A stretch of 64,000 bases of DNA from Pseudisothecium myosuroides (lineage: Eukaryota > Streptophyta > Bryopsida > Hypnales > Lembophyllaceae): positions 7,998,001 through 8,062,000 of the forward strand of contig OX637296.1 in NCBI GenBank assembly GCA_951799445.1, in the 5' to 3' direction. A program made the translations under genes and the position numbers. Numbering within the stretch: the first letter of the stretch is position 1; the number at the start of each line of letters is the position of its first letter. The notes under the pieces were generated by a model. The model saw only the letters and a list, made by a program, of their open reading frames with translations, did no database searches and was not told the DNA's origin. This document shows positions 1 to 13,136 of the stretch, one piece after another.

Positions 1-300
1 AAGACAAACAAATGGTATGGATTTGGATTTTGGACTTTGGGCTTGGCCTTTGGAGGCCTCACACTATGATTGGCCGAAGGCTCCAATTTTTATTTTAGAT
101 TGCCTATTAAAAGCCCATTTCTTGGACTTTCAACAAAGTTTGGCCATTCACTTCTACAGCCTCTCCACTTGGACAACCATAATGTGAAGTGCCATTTAGT
201 TTAAACTTTCACCATTCAAAGTCCAATTAAAGTCAATGTCCTAATTTGTTGGATTTCACCTTTAAAGTATCAAAAGTTGGAGCCCAAGACTAAAAAACAC

Positions 301-380
301 TCCTTCTATTTTTGAATACTATAAAAAAATTTCTTTGTCAAATACAAAAGAAACACTAGTATTATTCAAAAATAGAAGGA
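301..380. repeat. Short MITE-like hairpin
   Basis: Two arms of about 20 bases, TCCTTCTATTTTTGAATACT and its near-perfect reverse complement, enclose a loop of about 40 bases. The whole would fold into one hairpin. It looks like a tiny inverted-repeat element resembling Stowaway-size MITEs, but no target duplication is clear. The rest of 1-1140 is AT-rich and I see no gene in it. Confidence 0.5.
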
Positions 381-1139
381 ATATATATAATAGGATTTTG
401 CATAGTTTTAGTGCCAATCCAAAAGAGACCAAAGCAAGGGGCCATAATTATTTGCTTTTAAATCAAATAATGTGTATCATATGATGGATTATTCCTTTGC
501 CCCTAAAATGCCCGAGGTACCACATTCTTGTGTTGACAAACCTTTGAAGTTAAATAAAAGTTTACCAAGTTACTATTTTCAGTAGTTTATATTTTTTTTA
601 AATATTTTCTAAGTCTAGTTTTGGCATTGAAAATCAATTTTGAAAATGAATGATTATGATTTTTCTATTCAGGATTTTGCGCAACGGTGTCCATTGCAAA
701 TCTCAATTTTCTAGTGTTTGAGGGCTCTTGGAAATGAGCCTCTAATACACTAGCTAGATCTTGGGAAAAAAATTCACATTAGAAATTCATTTAAAAAAAT
801 CATACATAGAGCAAATTTTGAAAAGTCATAAATTGATTGGAGTTATGCATATTATGCCCTATAACCTCAATTTTGTTGTTGATTGTTTTTTCAAGTTTGA
901 TAGGTGAAAAGAAGATTGAAAGACTTCAAATCACTTTCACAATTTTAACACCCTTGTGATCAAACAATATAATCTTCAATCCAAAAGTGTTATTTTGTGT
1001 TCTCTTTTACCATCTAACATGTCTAGTTTGAATTTGTACGGTTGCAATTCAAAAGAAATTGATATAATTTATCAAAATGTTGTCTTTTTGTTCCATTTAA
1101 AAAAAATTCTAAAAATCTTAAAAAAAAACTTGGATTTTT

Positions 1140-2785
1140 AAATATCCAAATAGTATTATATTTTAAATGTCCAAATATCCAAATTTGTAAAGATATATCA
1201 CAAAATATAATTAAAGAATATTTTAATGATGACTCTTGAAAATTAATTATAAAATATGATTTATAGATCATACCCATATGGTTAGATCAACTAGTTTACA
1301 AACCAATATTTTAATAAAATTTGAAAGCAAAAAGCAAAAATTCCTTCTAATAAAAATTGTAAATTGAATATTTTTGATTTTTGACACAAGAATTTTTTTG
1401 TTTTAAGTTCAAAATATTAAGTTCTAATAATGATGATTTTTGAAGATTTTTATTTTATTTTTTTATTCAAGTTGTTTTTGAAGGATCATTTTTGAATTGA
1501 AAAGGTTACTTTTTGAAGCCAAACCTATTGAATAATAGAATATTTGCAACGCAAAGTCTTCAAAATCTATATTGTATAAATGTTAAAAGAAGTAATACAA
1601 GAATCTTCAAAAAATAATCGATAAAAAAATGCATTTTTTTGTGCTTGGGATGTATTTGCATTCATCAATTGCTCAAAATTTGAATGCTTGTCCCAAAGGG
1701 GTAAATCTCCTAAAGCCTTTCAAAGACCACAATGCATTAAAATAAATTTGGATAGAATCTAGTGACTTCAATGAGGTTTTGAATTGTTAAAAAAATTTAG
1801 GGTATATCACAATTTATGTAGAGCTCTAAAAATTAGTACATATGTATATTTATATTTTAGAAAGCGCAATCTTAAACTGCCAAAATAGTGGAATACATGA
1901 AATTAACAAAATTGACTTTTTAGAAATTATATGTGACCAATAGGTTTACTAAATAATCCTATGGTTAAATTTTCATCTTTATTACTAAATATTTCAAATG
2001 GTAAATTCAACATTGTTATAGAATAAGGAGCTAATTTTAATGAAATTGACATTCCAGTACTTTAGCACCTTCCAAAAACCATGTTTTGAAACATCAATCT
2101 ATATGTATCCAAGAGTTAAATCCTTAAGTATATATATGTCACAATTTTTGGTTTTAGAATTGCATCACTTTAAAGAAATTGATGTTTTGAAGGACAAATT
2201 TTGATTTGAAATATCAAAATAATTTTATGAGTTGAATAGGCAAAATCTATGATTATAAAGATTAACCCTTTAAGGACCAGACATTCAAATTCTAAACAAT
2301 AGGTGATTGCAAATATATCCCAAACATATAGAAATGTTGTTTCAACCATCGATTTAAAAAATACTATTGTATTAATTCTTTAACATTTATATTGTACAAA
2401 TTATGAAGATTTTGCTTCGCAAATATTCTAAAATTCAAAAGGTATTGGTAGGTCTAACACTCTAATCTCAAAGCATAACTTTTCAATTCAAAAACGGGTT
2501 CAAAAAATGACCCTCAAAAAATGACTTGAATAAAAAAAATTAAAAAATCTTCAAAAATCACTATGATCACAACTTAACATTTTGAACTTGAAGGAAAAAA
2601 ATTCTGGTAAAAATCACAAATATTCAATCTAAAATTGATATTACAAGGAAGTTACAATTTTTGGCTTCAAATTTTAATGAAAAATACTGGTTTGTGCACT
2701 AGTTGATCTAACCTTATGGATATGATCTACGGATCATTTTTTACAAATATTGTTTGAAAGTCATCAATAAATTATGTCCTTTTAA
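1140..2785. repeat. Inverted pair of old TTAA-type elements
   Basis: Sequence from about 1140 to 1705 reappears, diverged, as the reverse complement at about 2262-2785. Shared landmarks include GGTTAGATCAACTAGT near 1279 and its complement near 2700, and the GAATATTTGC block near 1540 and its complement near 2420. The inner end of the right arm is TTAACCCTTTAAGGACC at 2264, close to the CCCCTAAAGGACC terminus of the TTAA elements described below. The inner end of the left arm is a decayed version near 1690-1703. The outer ends are not clear. A related fragment lies at about 17,780-17,950. Confidence 0.5.
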
Positions 2786-3207
2786 GTTTCATTTTTAATG
2801 CGTCTTGGAAATCTGGACTCTCCCCTGGTATATGAGGGGTTAAGACATTACGCTCTCCAGGAACTTCATTCGAAATGGGAAACCAAGCAGACTGAATCGT
2901 TCGAGTGCACAAAAACCGGAGCTCCAGGGGCAGCAACACGTCCCTTTGCCGAACAAATTGCACACAGCTCGAAAAAGTGGAAACGCCTCCACCAAGTCTA
3001 AGTTAGCTTTCTCAATTTCGGGCTTGTTTCCAAGTTAATACAATCCCCTAAGTCTCAATCATGAATCATGCATACTAAAGCCGATTAAGCAGCAGTTAAT
3101 TAACTTATTTAATCACGAGTTTAGAGACTTACAATGCCAGACAGCGTGAAATCACTCATTCACTCTCATATGAAGCCGGTTAACTTAATGGACTATTATA
3201 TAATGAT

Positions 3208-3540
3208 GTCTGAATCAGAAAAAGTTTAGAGTTGACATGTCAAACGGAGGTTAATTCAGTTTACAATCGATCTGGACCCTTGGTGACCTCCACTGCGTTA
3301 ATATTACTAGATCTGCCTCTGAAAAAAGGTTTCGAGTGGAGTGCAAATACATGTAAAATAAAATGGAGGATCAGATTACAATAGATCTGGACCCTTCTCA
3401 CAAGTCTGTATTATTATTGTATATATCCGCCTCTGAAACAAAATTAAAAGGTTTAGAATTGAGTGTAATTAAGTATATGTCAAATGGAGGATCTGAGGAC
3501 TTCACCCAAATTTAGAGTAACTTAGATCCGGGCACTTCAC
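3208..3540. repeat. Degenerate tandem repeat, about 120-bp unit
   Basis: Three imperfect units follow one another. Each has a (T/G)CTCTGAA block, then GAGTNGA, then a CAAA(C/T)GGAGG block; the first two continue with an ATCTGGACCCTT block. Units start near 3208, 3313 and 3428. No coding frame is kept across units. Confidence 0.5.
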
Positions 3541-4067
3541 CCAAATCAAATTGTGAGCTCCACCCAGTCGGTCGGGGGTTGCTATACTACGCCCTGCATG
3601 TGGCTGAGTGGCCACTGGAGGATGCCTTTGCCGCCCCCGCGTGGGCAGCAGTGCCTTGGATATGGTGTCAGGCAATTCTTGTTCACAAGAAGGGAGTCCG
3701 CTCCTCAACTTGCGCCAAACGAAACCTCACTCAGTCTCCCTTTTTTTTCTTACTTACAGACTTTCTCACTCTGCAGACTGAATATATGAACTTACACTCA
3801 TGTATTTCCTTTGCATTAGATCGAATTGAATATATCAACACTCATATATATGTATAAATGTATTGATAGATTCAATTCATACGAACATACTGTACATGAG
3901 CTGTACTACATGACGACATGCTTTAACGAATGACAATTGAACCTGTACTTAAGTCTGCAACAGCCTGCTGTAATACGGAACTGTTCGTAAAAGTTGAATG
4001 ATGTACGTGTGACATGAGATGAGAGTGTAAGTAATTCCAGGGGTCATTCTCTCACAGACTGAACTTG

Positions 4068-4092
4068 GTTGGTTGGTTGGTTGGTTGGTTGT
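4068..4092. repeat. (TTGG)n microsatellite
   Basis: A run of about six TTGG units. It lies in non-coding sequence upstream of the VQ gene. Confidence 0.85.
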
Positions 4093-4399
4093 ATGGCGTC
4101 TTCGGATTAGCTAGCTTCCTCCCTCCCTGCAGAGTCCCGTAGACAAGAGTTAGGTGAGATCGAGATCGTTCGATTATATATAAATAACCGTTTTTCGCAC
4201 CATTGATAATTGTGTTCAGAAAATTAATGAAACTGAGCTCCATGGAAGAGATATCAAAACCTAAGTTTCAAGTTTAAACTTCGGTCTGGGCAGGTTCACT
4301 TTTCGCACCCAAAGGTCAGGTTGCACTTTTGCAGACGGACCCACGGCTGGAATTAAGGAACAGTAACTGAGTCGTAGCTTCGATCCTAGAGTCGACATG

Positions 4400-5820
4400 G
4401 CTGCGACAACACGGCCTCCGGTGGGAGCAGTTTCTTCACCATCTTGAGCGTCGTCGTTCTGAGTCGTCTGACAGGATTATAAAACCCAAACCGAATAACA
4501 ATAACAATAATAATGGTCATATTAATATAGTATTAAAAAAAGGAGTGAGAAAAGAACAAGCTAAGGGAACACTTTTGCCGGATGGGGTCCACTCGGGAGT
4601 TGAGGACGCCAGGGTCGCTGCTGCCGGTGCGCAAGCTGCGGCGCTGGAACCCAGCAAGGTGGGACCTGCGTCGGCCTGCCTGGACGCGAGCGCCGTGAAG
4701 AAGCTAGAAGAGATGATATGGAGGGAGAGGCTAAGGAAACCAGTCCATTCCTTCATAACAACAAGCGTCTCCTTCGTTTTGAGAGAGAGAACAAGAGAGC
4801 CTAGAGCCTTCTTCATTTTCTCCTGCTTCTTCAACTTGTACTTCTGGTTTCTGTTTTCTGCTAGCTGCGCAGCATCGTCTTCGGCTGCAGTACTTTACTA
4901 TACCTTGCTCACGCTCCAACCGTCAGTCCGTCCGTCCCTCACCTGCTCTAACTGCTTTGGTATATCTATGTTGTATGTGATATTTGGACGTCCTTGCAAC
5001 TTAGAGGCGTTGCTGAACCTTGTCATTGAGGTCCTAGATACTTCCCAAGCCACAAGTTGCTAGATAGAGAGCGTTCGCCTTCAAGCTACCTTAGTTCGTT
5101 GTCGTAACAGTTTGTGACTTGGAATCGCACCCTTTTCTTGCTTAAAATCTAGGTCCTTTCCTCGTGTTAGTAGCGTCTGGGGACATCTGTCTCTGTGTGT
5201 GTGAGAGTGTCTGTTTGTTCCATGCTAGCTTTGGGTTCTTAGGAGGATCTGTTGATATTAGTGTGTGATACTGGACCCCGGAAATTGTGTGAACCGCTAG
5301 TAGAGATAAACCCGTTCGCCGTAAGAAAATCCGACAGTTTTTGTCCCCCCAAAAGGTACCCGATATGACGACGACGACCCCGAGATTCGTCCGTTCGCAT
5401 TTGTGAGATTACATGCATGGGTCAGTTGGTGCGCAAGTTTCTCCAAAGATCCTCCACAGTTCGTCGTCGAAGTGTAGAGAGCACGTAATTGAGTCGATGA
5501 GAGCACTAGTTAGCGCTACAGTAGTGAGCCACGGAACCGTACCGCCATACCCCAATTGTGCTTGAACAAAGGTTCTTGTGCATCTGCGTAGTTAGGCACG
5601 GCTATTATTCCTACATGCAGGTCGCTGGAATCGAACAAGCGAAGATTGAATCCCCGGTCTGTATTCCCGACGTGGATAATATGTTGCTGAGACTCCCACC
5701 CCGATAGCGCAAAACCAAAAACCTCAAGGAAAAACTAGACAGTCCCGCGATCACACGCCCCTGTCCAGCTCTTTGCTCATTGTTGCCTGACACTCCTTCT
5801 TCTCGATCTCCAGCAGCACG
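4400..5820 (+). other. GC-rich upstream/leader region of the VQ gene, with upstream ORFs
   Basis: Base composition rises well above the flanking DNA over this 1.4 kb and runs straight into the VQ start codon, so it probably holds the promoter and a long 5' leader. It has several upstream ATGs. One at 4582 opens a 38-codon Arg/Pro-rich frame ending at 4698. A 172-codon frame at 4545-5063 becomes a run of hydrophobic, low-complexity residues and resembles no family I know. If transcribed, these upstream frames could lower translation of the main ORF. The transcription start cannot be fixed from the sequence. Confidence 0.4.
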
Positions 5821-6792
5821 ATGGCCCCGCACACCGAGAATCAGCAGCACGGGAGTGGCAGCTTGCTGCCCAAAGCCGCGTTGGGCGTGACCAAGAGCCC
5901 CAGTCCAAATGCGGGCAAGGCGGGCAGTGCGCCGATCCCGCCGCGCGGACGAGACTTGCAGTCGGCCATGCAGCACGCGCCAACGATTCGAGTGATCCAC
6001 ATTTTCGCGCCCAAGGTGATCAAGACGGACGTCGCCAACTTCCGGTCCACGGTGCAGAGACTGACGGGTCTTGGGAAGACCAAGGCGCAGCGACGCGCCG
6101 CCAGAGCCAGCGCGGCCGCAACCGCCAGCGCCGCCAACGAGGGTTGCCCTTCCGCCGACGAGCTTTCTCCTCACGCGCCGGACGTGACGACGTTGCCACC
6201 AAGTTGCCCAACTAGTGCGGGGGCCAGCAGTCTCTTTTGGGACAAGGATGTGCTCACGTTGCAGCGCATGGTGGGCGACGCGTGCGGCGTCACGGATCTG
6301 GTGCGCTGCGACAGCGTCGACAGCGCAACATACAGCTTGGACAGCGGGCATACGTTCAGCGGCGACAGCACCAACGGCGCCTGCGGCGCGTCCACCTGCA
6401 GCCCCGGCGGCTCCATGGATCCCAACGGCTTCAGCTTCTACCCGCAGCGCGAGACGCCGTACTCCCTCAACGAGATCCCCGCGCCCTTCTTCACGAGCAC
6501 TCACGCCGTGGACTTGCAATACATGCACCCCGGATCCACCGGCTTGCCCCTGCCCGCCTACGGCACGCCGGCTCATAATGCGCTCATGGGCTTGCCGACT
6601 TCCCATCTCATGGACCACAACAGTTTGAGCTCACTGGGATTCGACGTGGACGTGGGCTTGCCGCTGCCGCTGTCCGAAGTCGCGTGCAATTCGCATTCCG
6701 GAAGCTTGTTCGACTTGATGCCGCGACAGCATTGCAGACTGAGCGTGCAGTCCCCTTACCCCAGCGCCAATTTCTTCGAGAATATCAATTAA
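5821..6792 (+). CDS. VQ-motif-containing protein, probable WRKY partner and MAP-kinase substrate
   Basis: Intronless ORF of 323 residues. Residues 56-70 (IRVIHIFAPKVIKTD) lead into FRSTVQRLTG at 74-83, a full FxxxVQxxTG motif, which in this family contacts the C-terminal WRKY domain. A basic stretch, KTKAQRRAARA (86-96), follows and may be a nuclear localisation signal. The middle is a long, disordered Ala/Ser/Thr/Pro-rich region. The C-terminus has LFDLMP (296-301) and a final SPYP, like the short hydrophobic C-terminal patch of many plant VQ proteins. Ser-Pro sites near residues 26-29, 116 and 311 could be MAP-kinase targets. Most plant VQ genes are also intronless. The ATG at 5821 is the first in frame, and the VQ motif lies 74 codons in. 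The coding region is much richer in GC than its surroundings. The family role, defence and stress transcription, is established; which member this is cannot be told. An antisense frame of 335 codons is a composition shadow. Confidence 0.93.
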   Translation: MAPHTENQQHGSGSLLPKAALGVTKSPSPNAGKAGSAPIPPRGRDLQSAMQHAPTIRVIHIFAPKVIKTDVANFRSTVQRLTGLGKTKAQRRAARASAAATASAANEGCPSADELSPHAPDVTTLPPSCPTSAGASSLFWDKDVLTLQRMVGDACGVTDLVRCDSVDSATYSLDSGHTFSGDSTNGACGASTCSPGGSMDPNGFSFYPQRETPYSLNEIPAPFFTSTHAVDLQYMHPGSTGLPLPAYGTPAHNALMGLPTSHLMDHNSLSSLGFDVDVGLPLPLSEVACNSHSGSLFDLMPRQHCRLSVQSPYPSANFFENIN

Positions 6793-9623
6793 TTTCCCTC
6801 AGCCTCTTGGTAAGCGAGCTATTCCGGCCTAGTTACTTTCAAACCTCGCTTGCAACTCATCTTAAACAATTCATAACTTCAAAAATCACTAGTCGAACGT
6901 CATCAAATCGATCGACAGGGTTTGCTTGATCCATTGCATAAGTTGCATCCTAATTACAGGGTTTCGGAGTTCAGGCTTCCTTAAATATGCCCACTTGTCC
7001 ATTGCAAGTCTAAGTAGATTCTCATGGCAGCTTTCTAAATAGATAGTTTTGGGTGCGTGCAGGCTAGGATTTGAGTGGCAGAGAAAATATTAAACGGCTT
7101 AAGAAGACTGCGAAGTAGACTACTGATCGACGGGCGTCACCAACAGACCGACACTATACATATACACATATAATAGATTGGACGTGTAGAGAGCTCGTCA
7201 TCATGCGGCGAAAATTCTCCAGTTACGACCTGGAGTTACTGACTTTCAAATGGTGACGTTTGTGTACTTGCCCACATTGTATAGCATTGAGATGAGGTCG
7301 GATTAGAGTATGATCGACACCCTAGCAAGGCTGAACCTAAACTACTTTGGTTTAGTTTGCCGTAGCAGAAACTGTACAGACATGCAACAGGTAGACGTTG
7401 ATGATATTATGGGTGACGAGTTAGTGAGAAGTGAAGTGTGGCGGCATTCCGACCACTGTTCGATCTCAGCTAGCTAGATTTGATCACTTGCTGCGATCCG
7501 GCTTTTAAATATCTAACAGTGTTTAGTTTTTAATTACCTGAAGGTGACGGATTAGCCATTGATTCAGAGTGTAGATAATCGGCTCATTTTTGAGAGTAGG
7601 ACCTCATGAGTTGAATGATCAATGTTCATCATTTCTCAGTGATGTAGGATCAGCTTCACTTCTGTTTATAATTGTAACACTCCGATCTATCTCAGATCAC
7701 GTAGTACATATACAATAAAAAAAACAGTATGTTAGTTTAGACACTTCTTGAGTGAGTGACTCTCTTCCTTTTCTAGCTTGGATGCTCTCACAATTTGAAA
7801 AATTTCAAACCATCATTTCCTGAGTTTCGCTGCAATTACTATATGCTGTACTCTTATTTCAATCTGGGCTCTTCCGGGCTCCTAAAAGTTAATATCTTTT
7901 TCAGTGCATGCCCCAAGTGGCCAAGTTGGCAGTTTGGAACTGACTGGATCGAAAATTTAACTGAAAAAGAGGAGACAGTTCTTTGTAAGGCTAGCTGGAA
8001 TGATTCGCTGCGACCTTGTTGGTTAAGCAGGATTGGCTAACGAGACTCTGTTCTCTCACTTCCAGGGTGTATTTAATTTGTATCATTCATTTGTGCACTT
8101 TATTCGATTATCTTCGTAACGGTTTCTTCAGTCACACGTTTCAGAGGACTGGAATTCTGGACCAACCAGGCGCGACTTCCCAGTCGGCAATATAGATTCC
8201 CAATTGGTTTCTTATTAAAAATCGATCGCCGGTTCAGTACAAAAAATGGTACATAGACCTGCAGATCAAATATACATGTGGCTTCCGATCGAGCTTACTA
8301 AAGCTTACTAAGCTAGCAGCTACCCCACTCGACAGGAGCATACACGTTCGCTAGCTAGCTGATAACTGTAGAATATATATGTGCAATCCGGCCTGCTGCT
8401 GCCGCAATGATTGTGTTCTTCTGCACAAGTGCGCCAGGCTCGTGCATGCAAGCTGCAGATCTGGGCAAGCATATGTACCTAGTGCGCATGGAGCAGTCGC
8501 TGGTAATCCGAGCTTTTAAAGTTCGATCGGTCTTCATCTAGTCGAAGGTTATTGAACACATGTGCTTCATTCAGCTAAATTTTCACCATTACCCGAATAT
8601 GCCTCTGTCTCAGGTGTACATTTCATCTACACCATGGTAAGCTTGGTTCTGATAATAACAATCTATGAACTATTCATCGTGTAATTCGAATTCTTCACTC
8701 CGAAAATGAATGATCCACTCAGAGACAGATCCAATCGCATTTGGTTTCATTTTGCGTCGTCTTCAAGTTTTGTCCATAAAGACTCACTTCGACGCCAGCA
8801 TTTTAGTAAAGCTTGGAGTCCCCAGTGAAGTCCAAAAAACAGCCTTAATTAGTTAATATGTAATTATACGTAATACTAGTAGTAATGTACTGTTGGTGTA
8901 TCAATCATGGATTAGTAACGATCGTCGTCCAGAATGGTTGGTTCAGCTGTGAGATTCTCTGGCAGGTCTAGGATACCGTAGAAAACGGCCACCGAGTACA
9001 CTACTCCTTCGTCACAGCACTTGGCAGCAGATGCTCCAGCTAACTAGCACTGGCTGGTACTGAACCATCATGAGGAGCACCATAAAACAGAATTGGACCA
9101 CGAAGTCAATTTTTAAAAATTTCCATCATGGTGGAGGGCTGGAGGCATACAAATTAACCAACCGATTTATACCGGCTAGTGATGAGGTAGCTCAAATTCC
9201 CCTGCATCTTACTGCGCTGCTTGCAAGTCAGTGTGCTTTGCCTGCACTGCCATAATCTGACGATACAACGAGAACCTGGCAGTCTAAATTCCAGGGCAAG
9301 GGCGAACAACTACCGTTTCAATCAGAGAATCGAGTTAGCTGCCCCTACGGCGCGCTGTTGTCCTCAACTCACACATTGGGTAGGGTTCAAAATGTAGTGG
9401 ACCAAAGTAGAGCTCACAATGCATATTAATACACTTCACAGACTTAGTTTATGTTTTAACCTGGAGCATTAATTCATCTGCGAAGCTGAAACAGGAAACA
9501 GGCCGAGCAAGCAAGTCATGTATTTATCTCGTCCCAAGCTAGACTAGGAAGTGTTTGGAGTCTGTTTCCTGCGCAGGCTCTGTAGTACAATTATCCGGGG
9601 CAACGATTCAAGCGAGCACATAC

Positions 9624-9656
9624 ATTGTACGTTTACCCCCAGAATAAACGTACAAT
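9624..9656. repeat. Perfect 12-bp stem hairpin
   Basis: ATTGTACGTTTA is followed, after a 9-base loop, by TAAACGTACAAT. No T-run follows and no gene is adjacent. It is a structural palindrome of unknown meaning. Confidence 0.6.
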
Positions 9657-10769
9657 TCAAGTCCTTGGTACTGGAGCTAATGTGTCTCCACAGTCCATGA
9701 GCTTGTAAAAATTGAAGGATCTTTCAAAAATGAGTTTGCTTTTCTTCTATTTAATTAAAAAAAACTCAATCTTAACCTCACAATAGGTACTTACATACGT
9801 CGGAGAGTCCAATAAAAAATATGTCATAAAACCGAAATCAATTCCTAAATCAATCATCTAATCTGAACGAAGAAATTAAATTTGGTAGAAGATCCAGAGT
9901 TCCAGACTCACGAGTCAGGCAATTATTTATGAGATAGCATACTTTCTAATTCTTCATTCCATCTCAAAATCAACTTTCTATATCTACACAAAGCTCTAAG
10001 AACTACGATACATAGTCAAACGTTTCAAACCACCCATCCTGAAAGTGCCCAAAGTCCAGAAATTCGCCAAATGAATTCCATTCCGTTCTTTGACGTTACA
10101 TTTTCGATTGCGTTTTTTTGACTAGTGCGTAACTGCTGTGAACTTACTGATTAAATCTTGTTTAATTTCACAGAGTATTCCATCTTCAGTTACTTGTGCC
10201 GTTTGTTGTACTAGTTCGTGACTCCACTGAACTTACTGATTGCGTCTTGTTGTACAGAGTATTAATTCCAGGCATCTTGCTTGCTTGCTACCTCGCCACG
10301 ATCTCATATATACTTAGATATAATTATATAACTGAGTCAAGTTTCGTTGCTGCCCTGGGCTGGCATGGCTTGCTGCCGGGGACTGCCTGCAATCCTGCCT
10401 GCATGAAATAAACTTCAGTAAAGCCCCTCCGAAGGTCAACTTCCGTTCCACGGCGTAACCAATTGGCCCCCCGGTTCGCATTGGCCCAGGTGGGGAAGTC
10501 GTCGTTGCGACCGACCATTATCATTATGTGTACGGGGACTCGGTCCTTCCTCCTGGCGCCCAATGGGGTGCCCGCGTGAGCAGCCGCCCGGTCCGGCCAT
10601 TGCGGCGAGTGGGAGGAAATGCAGGCGGTCCGGAATGCACGGGTCTGGAATCTCCAGAAAGCCGCAACGCCATGGGCACTGGTCCGGTTAAGTTTAGACG
10701 CGCCGGGGCCGCTTCGCTGCCTTCGCATCGCACTGATCGCAGGCAGGGGACCGGCAGGCACAACCGGCA

Positions 10770-10850
10770 GGGCAGGGCAGGGCAGGGGCGGCAGCGAAGC
10801 GGGAAAAAAGGAAGGGGAACGGGGAACGGGGAACGGGGAACGGCAGAGCA
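10770..10850. repeat. Simple G-rich tandem repeats
   Basis: A (GGCAG)n-like stretch is followed by four copies of a GGGGAAC unit. This explains the long low-complexity ORFs on both strands around 10,520-10,950. Confidence 0.8.
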
Positions 10851-12689
10851 GACAAAGCCATTTTTTTTTGTCGTTTGTGAACATGGGGCAAAGGGCACTT
10901 TTGGGGACTGGGAACTACTCCACTTCTCAGTCTACTCATTATCGAGATGGATGACAAAACCTCCCTCCCATGTTATTCCTAGGGATTTTGAAATTTTTCT
11001 TAATGAAATTTTGAAATTTGCACTTTATTCATTGAAATTTGATGATTTAATCTATATTTTATTATGATTATTATTCATCATTTGGAGACAAAAAAAAAGT
11101 CATTGTGTAGATCCAAATATGAGTTTTGAAAAAAAAAAATCACTCTAAAAATTTCGTTGGTAAAAAGCACATTGGATAAGTTTAGTGATCACATCACTTC
11201 AGATGCAAGTAGCAAACCAAAGTGTGAGTGAAACGAATTGATTCAACATGGGAGGGTTCTTTAAAGTTTGAACAAATAGCAAAGCCATTGTCATAAGAAG
11301 AATTAAAATATACTCGGCAAAATAGGGACCTAGGTGGACTCAAAAGATATACAATGACCTAACTACTCCATCCTAGTGATAAGGTTACAGTCACCACCAA
11401 GAGTGTAGAGGTTTGTGCGAGTGCAAATCTTGGGGACTTGGTTCCATTAGACGGTGAATTGTTTAAGGATCTTAGCCTAAATCTTAAGACTACAAAGGCA
11501 TAATCTCCTTAAACTTACTTCAAATTATCTAACATGTAATTCTTTTCATTCATGTAAAGTCACACATTCAAATTTCTTAAATTCAATCAAGTAAAATTAT
11601 GTATGATTTCTTTTCATTTAATGTTACTTGTGTTGCTTAACTTACACAAACAACTACTAACAACATAATTTTGCCAACAAAAAAACATTGTAAGTGAAAC
11701 CACTTCAAAAGCTACACTTGATCTTGTTGTATACACTTGGTCATATGCTAATACGTCTTCATAGAACTGAGTGGCTTCATTAGGACCACTCCTACCATTT
11801 ATACACCCCTTTGTATGATTTGACGATGAGACACTGCTAGCATTGGAGTTAGGTTACGGACTAGGTAACCTTCAAGCCGCCGGGAGGCGGCAAGTGGGTT
11901 ACAAGGAGTAACCAGCTTTGTCCCCGGATAAAAATTGATGTAAGTGTTACCTTTGTGGATGAATATCGTGTGATTATGAACAAACTATCCTGCTCGTGAA
12001 TGAAACACTGTCTAGCAGACATATGCACACAATCAGAGCTGTTTACAAAAAATAGAAGGGAATTGTTGAACTTGGGCAAATCCTCTCTTTCCGTCATCAA
12101 GTGAAGACCTTTCGGAAGTCAGTTCTGAAAGAACACCGTGTTGCTGTGTTGTTCGACATTAATTCATTTAAGGTCTATTGAATTCTGCCCTGAATCCCCG
12201 ATAGACATGCACCCGGGCATTCGATCCAACGGCGTACGTGAGGGCTTACTTGCGAGACTCACGGATGGAGATGCTCTAACTTACGTACACACTCGCTTTC
12301 CTCCATTTCACCAGGCACCAGCCTCTCTCGATCCCTGACATTCGCCAGCCCTCCTGCCAAGGTCGGCTGAGGAACAAGATCACAGACCTCATTTGCTGTA
12401 GACTCCAGGTGCATAGCTGCTCCTGCTTCTGCAGCTTTAGTAACTATTTTAACCACACTCAAGATTTACTGATTAACACCAGGCTAGCTCGCTACCTGAG
12501 ATTGAGTTGTATGTATGTAACTACGACGTATGTTGATATCGTATATAACAAGCAGCTACAAACTGCTTTGTCCCTGTAAGGAGCATTCGCCACTTTTTAA
12601 GTAAGGTCCTACTCAAACTACTTCACATACAAGTACATGTAAATGTAGCTTTAGTCAATTATGGAAAGCCTTCGTTGCTTTGATCCAGA

Positions 12690-12790
12690 TGGGTGCATGC
12701 TTGGGAAGTGCATGTAGGTGTGCACGGATTGTGATTGGCCTTGGAATTTCAAGGCCTATTCAATGCCCAATGTTGAAACACCTTTTGTGG
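12690..12790 (-). repeat. Dispersed repeat shared with 20.7 and 22.1 kb
   Basis: The stretch reading GTAGGTGTGCACGGATTG, then GATTGGCCTTGGAATTTCAAGGCC and CAATGCCC, is the diverged reverse complement of sequence at about 20,740-20,830 and 22,090-22,160 (GGGCATTGAGTAGGCCTTGG and so on). It is a three-copy family in this window. No termini could be defined. Confidence 0.55.
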
Positions 12791-13136
12791 TCCCTAAGGC
12801 AAGTCATCCTATTTGGACCATAATTCAGGATCAATCCTATTTATTTGAAATTTGAAATGTGCACTATTGTGGTCCAATGAGGATGGCTTATCCTAAGAGT
12901 GTAATGAACGTTAGGAGAATGTACCTTACTGAGACTTACCTTCTGCATGCTAGTATGGTCAACTACAGTAATAAGTACTGTCTCCTTGTGTTTTAGTGCA
13001 ATCCAAACGGCCCTCCAAACTCATGTGATCAACTGATCATTCAATTCAAACACTGCCTGCCACTGCCTGCCGTTGCAAGCTTGCAAGCGTGAGAGACTGA
13101 GAGTATCTAGTATTTGGTGCAATACGACACGGCAAT

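Larger units (their letters stand above)
6793..13136. other. Intergenic, no defensible gene
   Basis: The VQ 3' flank runs into 6 kb of moderately AT-rich DNA. ORFs are short, overlap in several frames and show no recognisable domain. A GC-rich patch at 10,350-10,900 produces ORFs on both strands at once, which points to composition and not coding. Repeats found here are listed separately. Confidence 0.6.

Noticed and set aside
4545..5063. 172-codon ORF upstream of the VQ gene as a separate protein
   Set aside because: No recognisable domain, mixed low-complexity sequence, and it overlaps other ORFs; better explained as leader or promoter DNA.
5611..6618. 335-codon ORF antisense to the VQ gene
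   Set aside because: It lies opposite a GC-rich coding region whose sense frame has a clear VQ motif. The antisense translation is Arg/Gly/Ala-rich with no domain, a composition shadow.
10324..11067. Overlapping ORFs of up to 186 codons on both strands
   Set aside because: They are produced by GC-rich simple repeats (GGCAG and GGGGAAC arrays) and appear in several frames at once.
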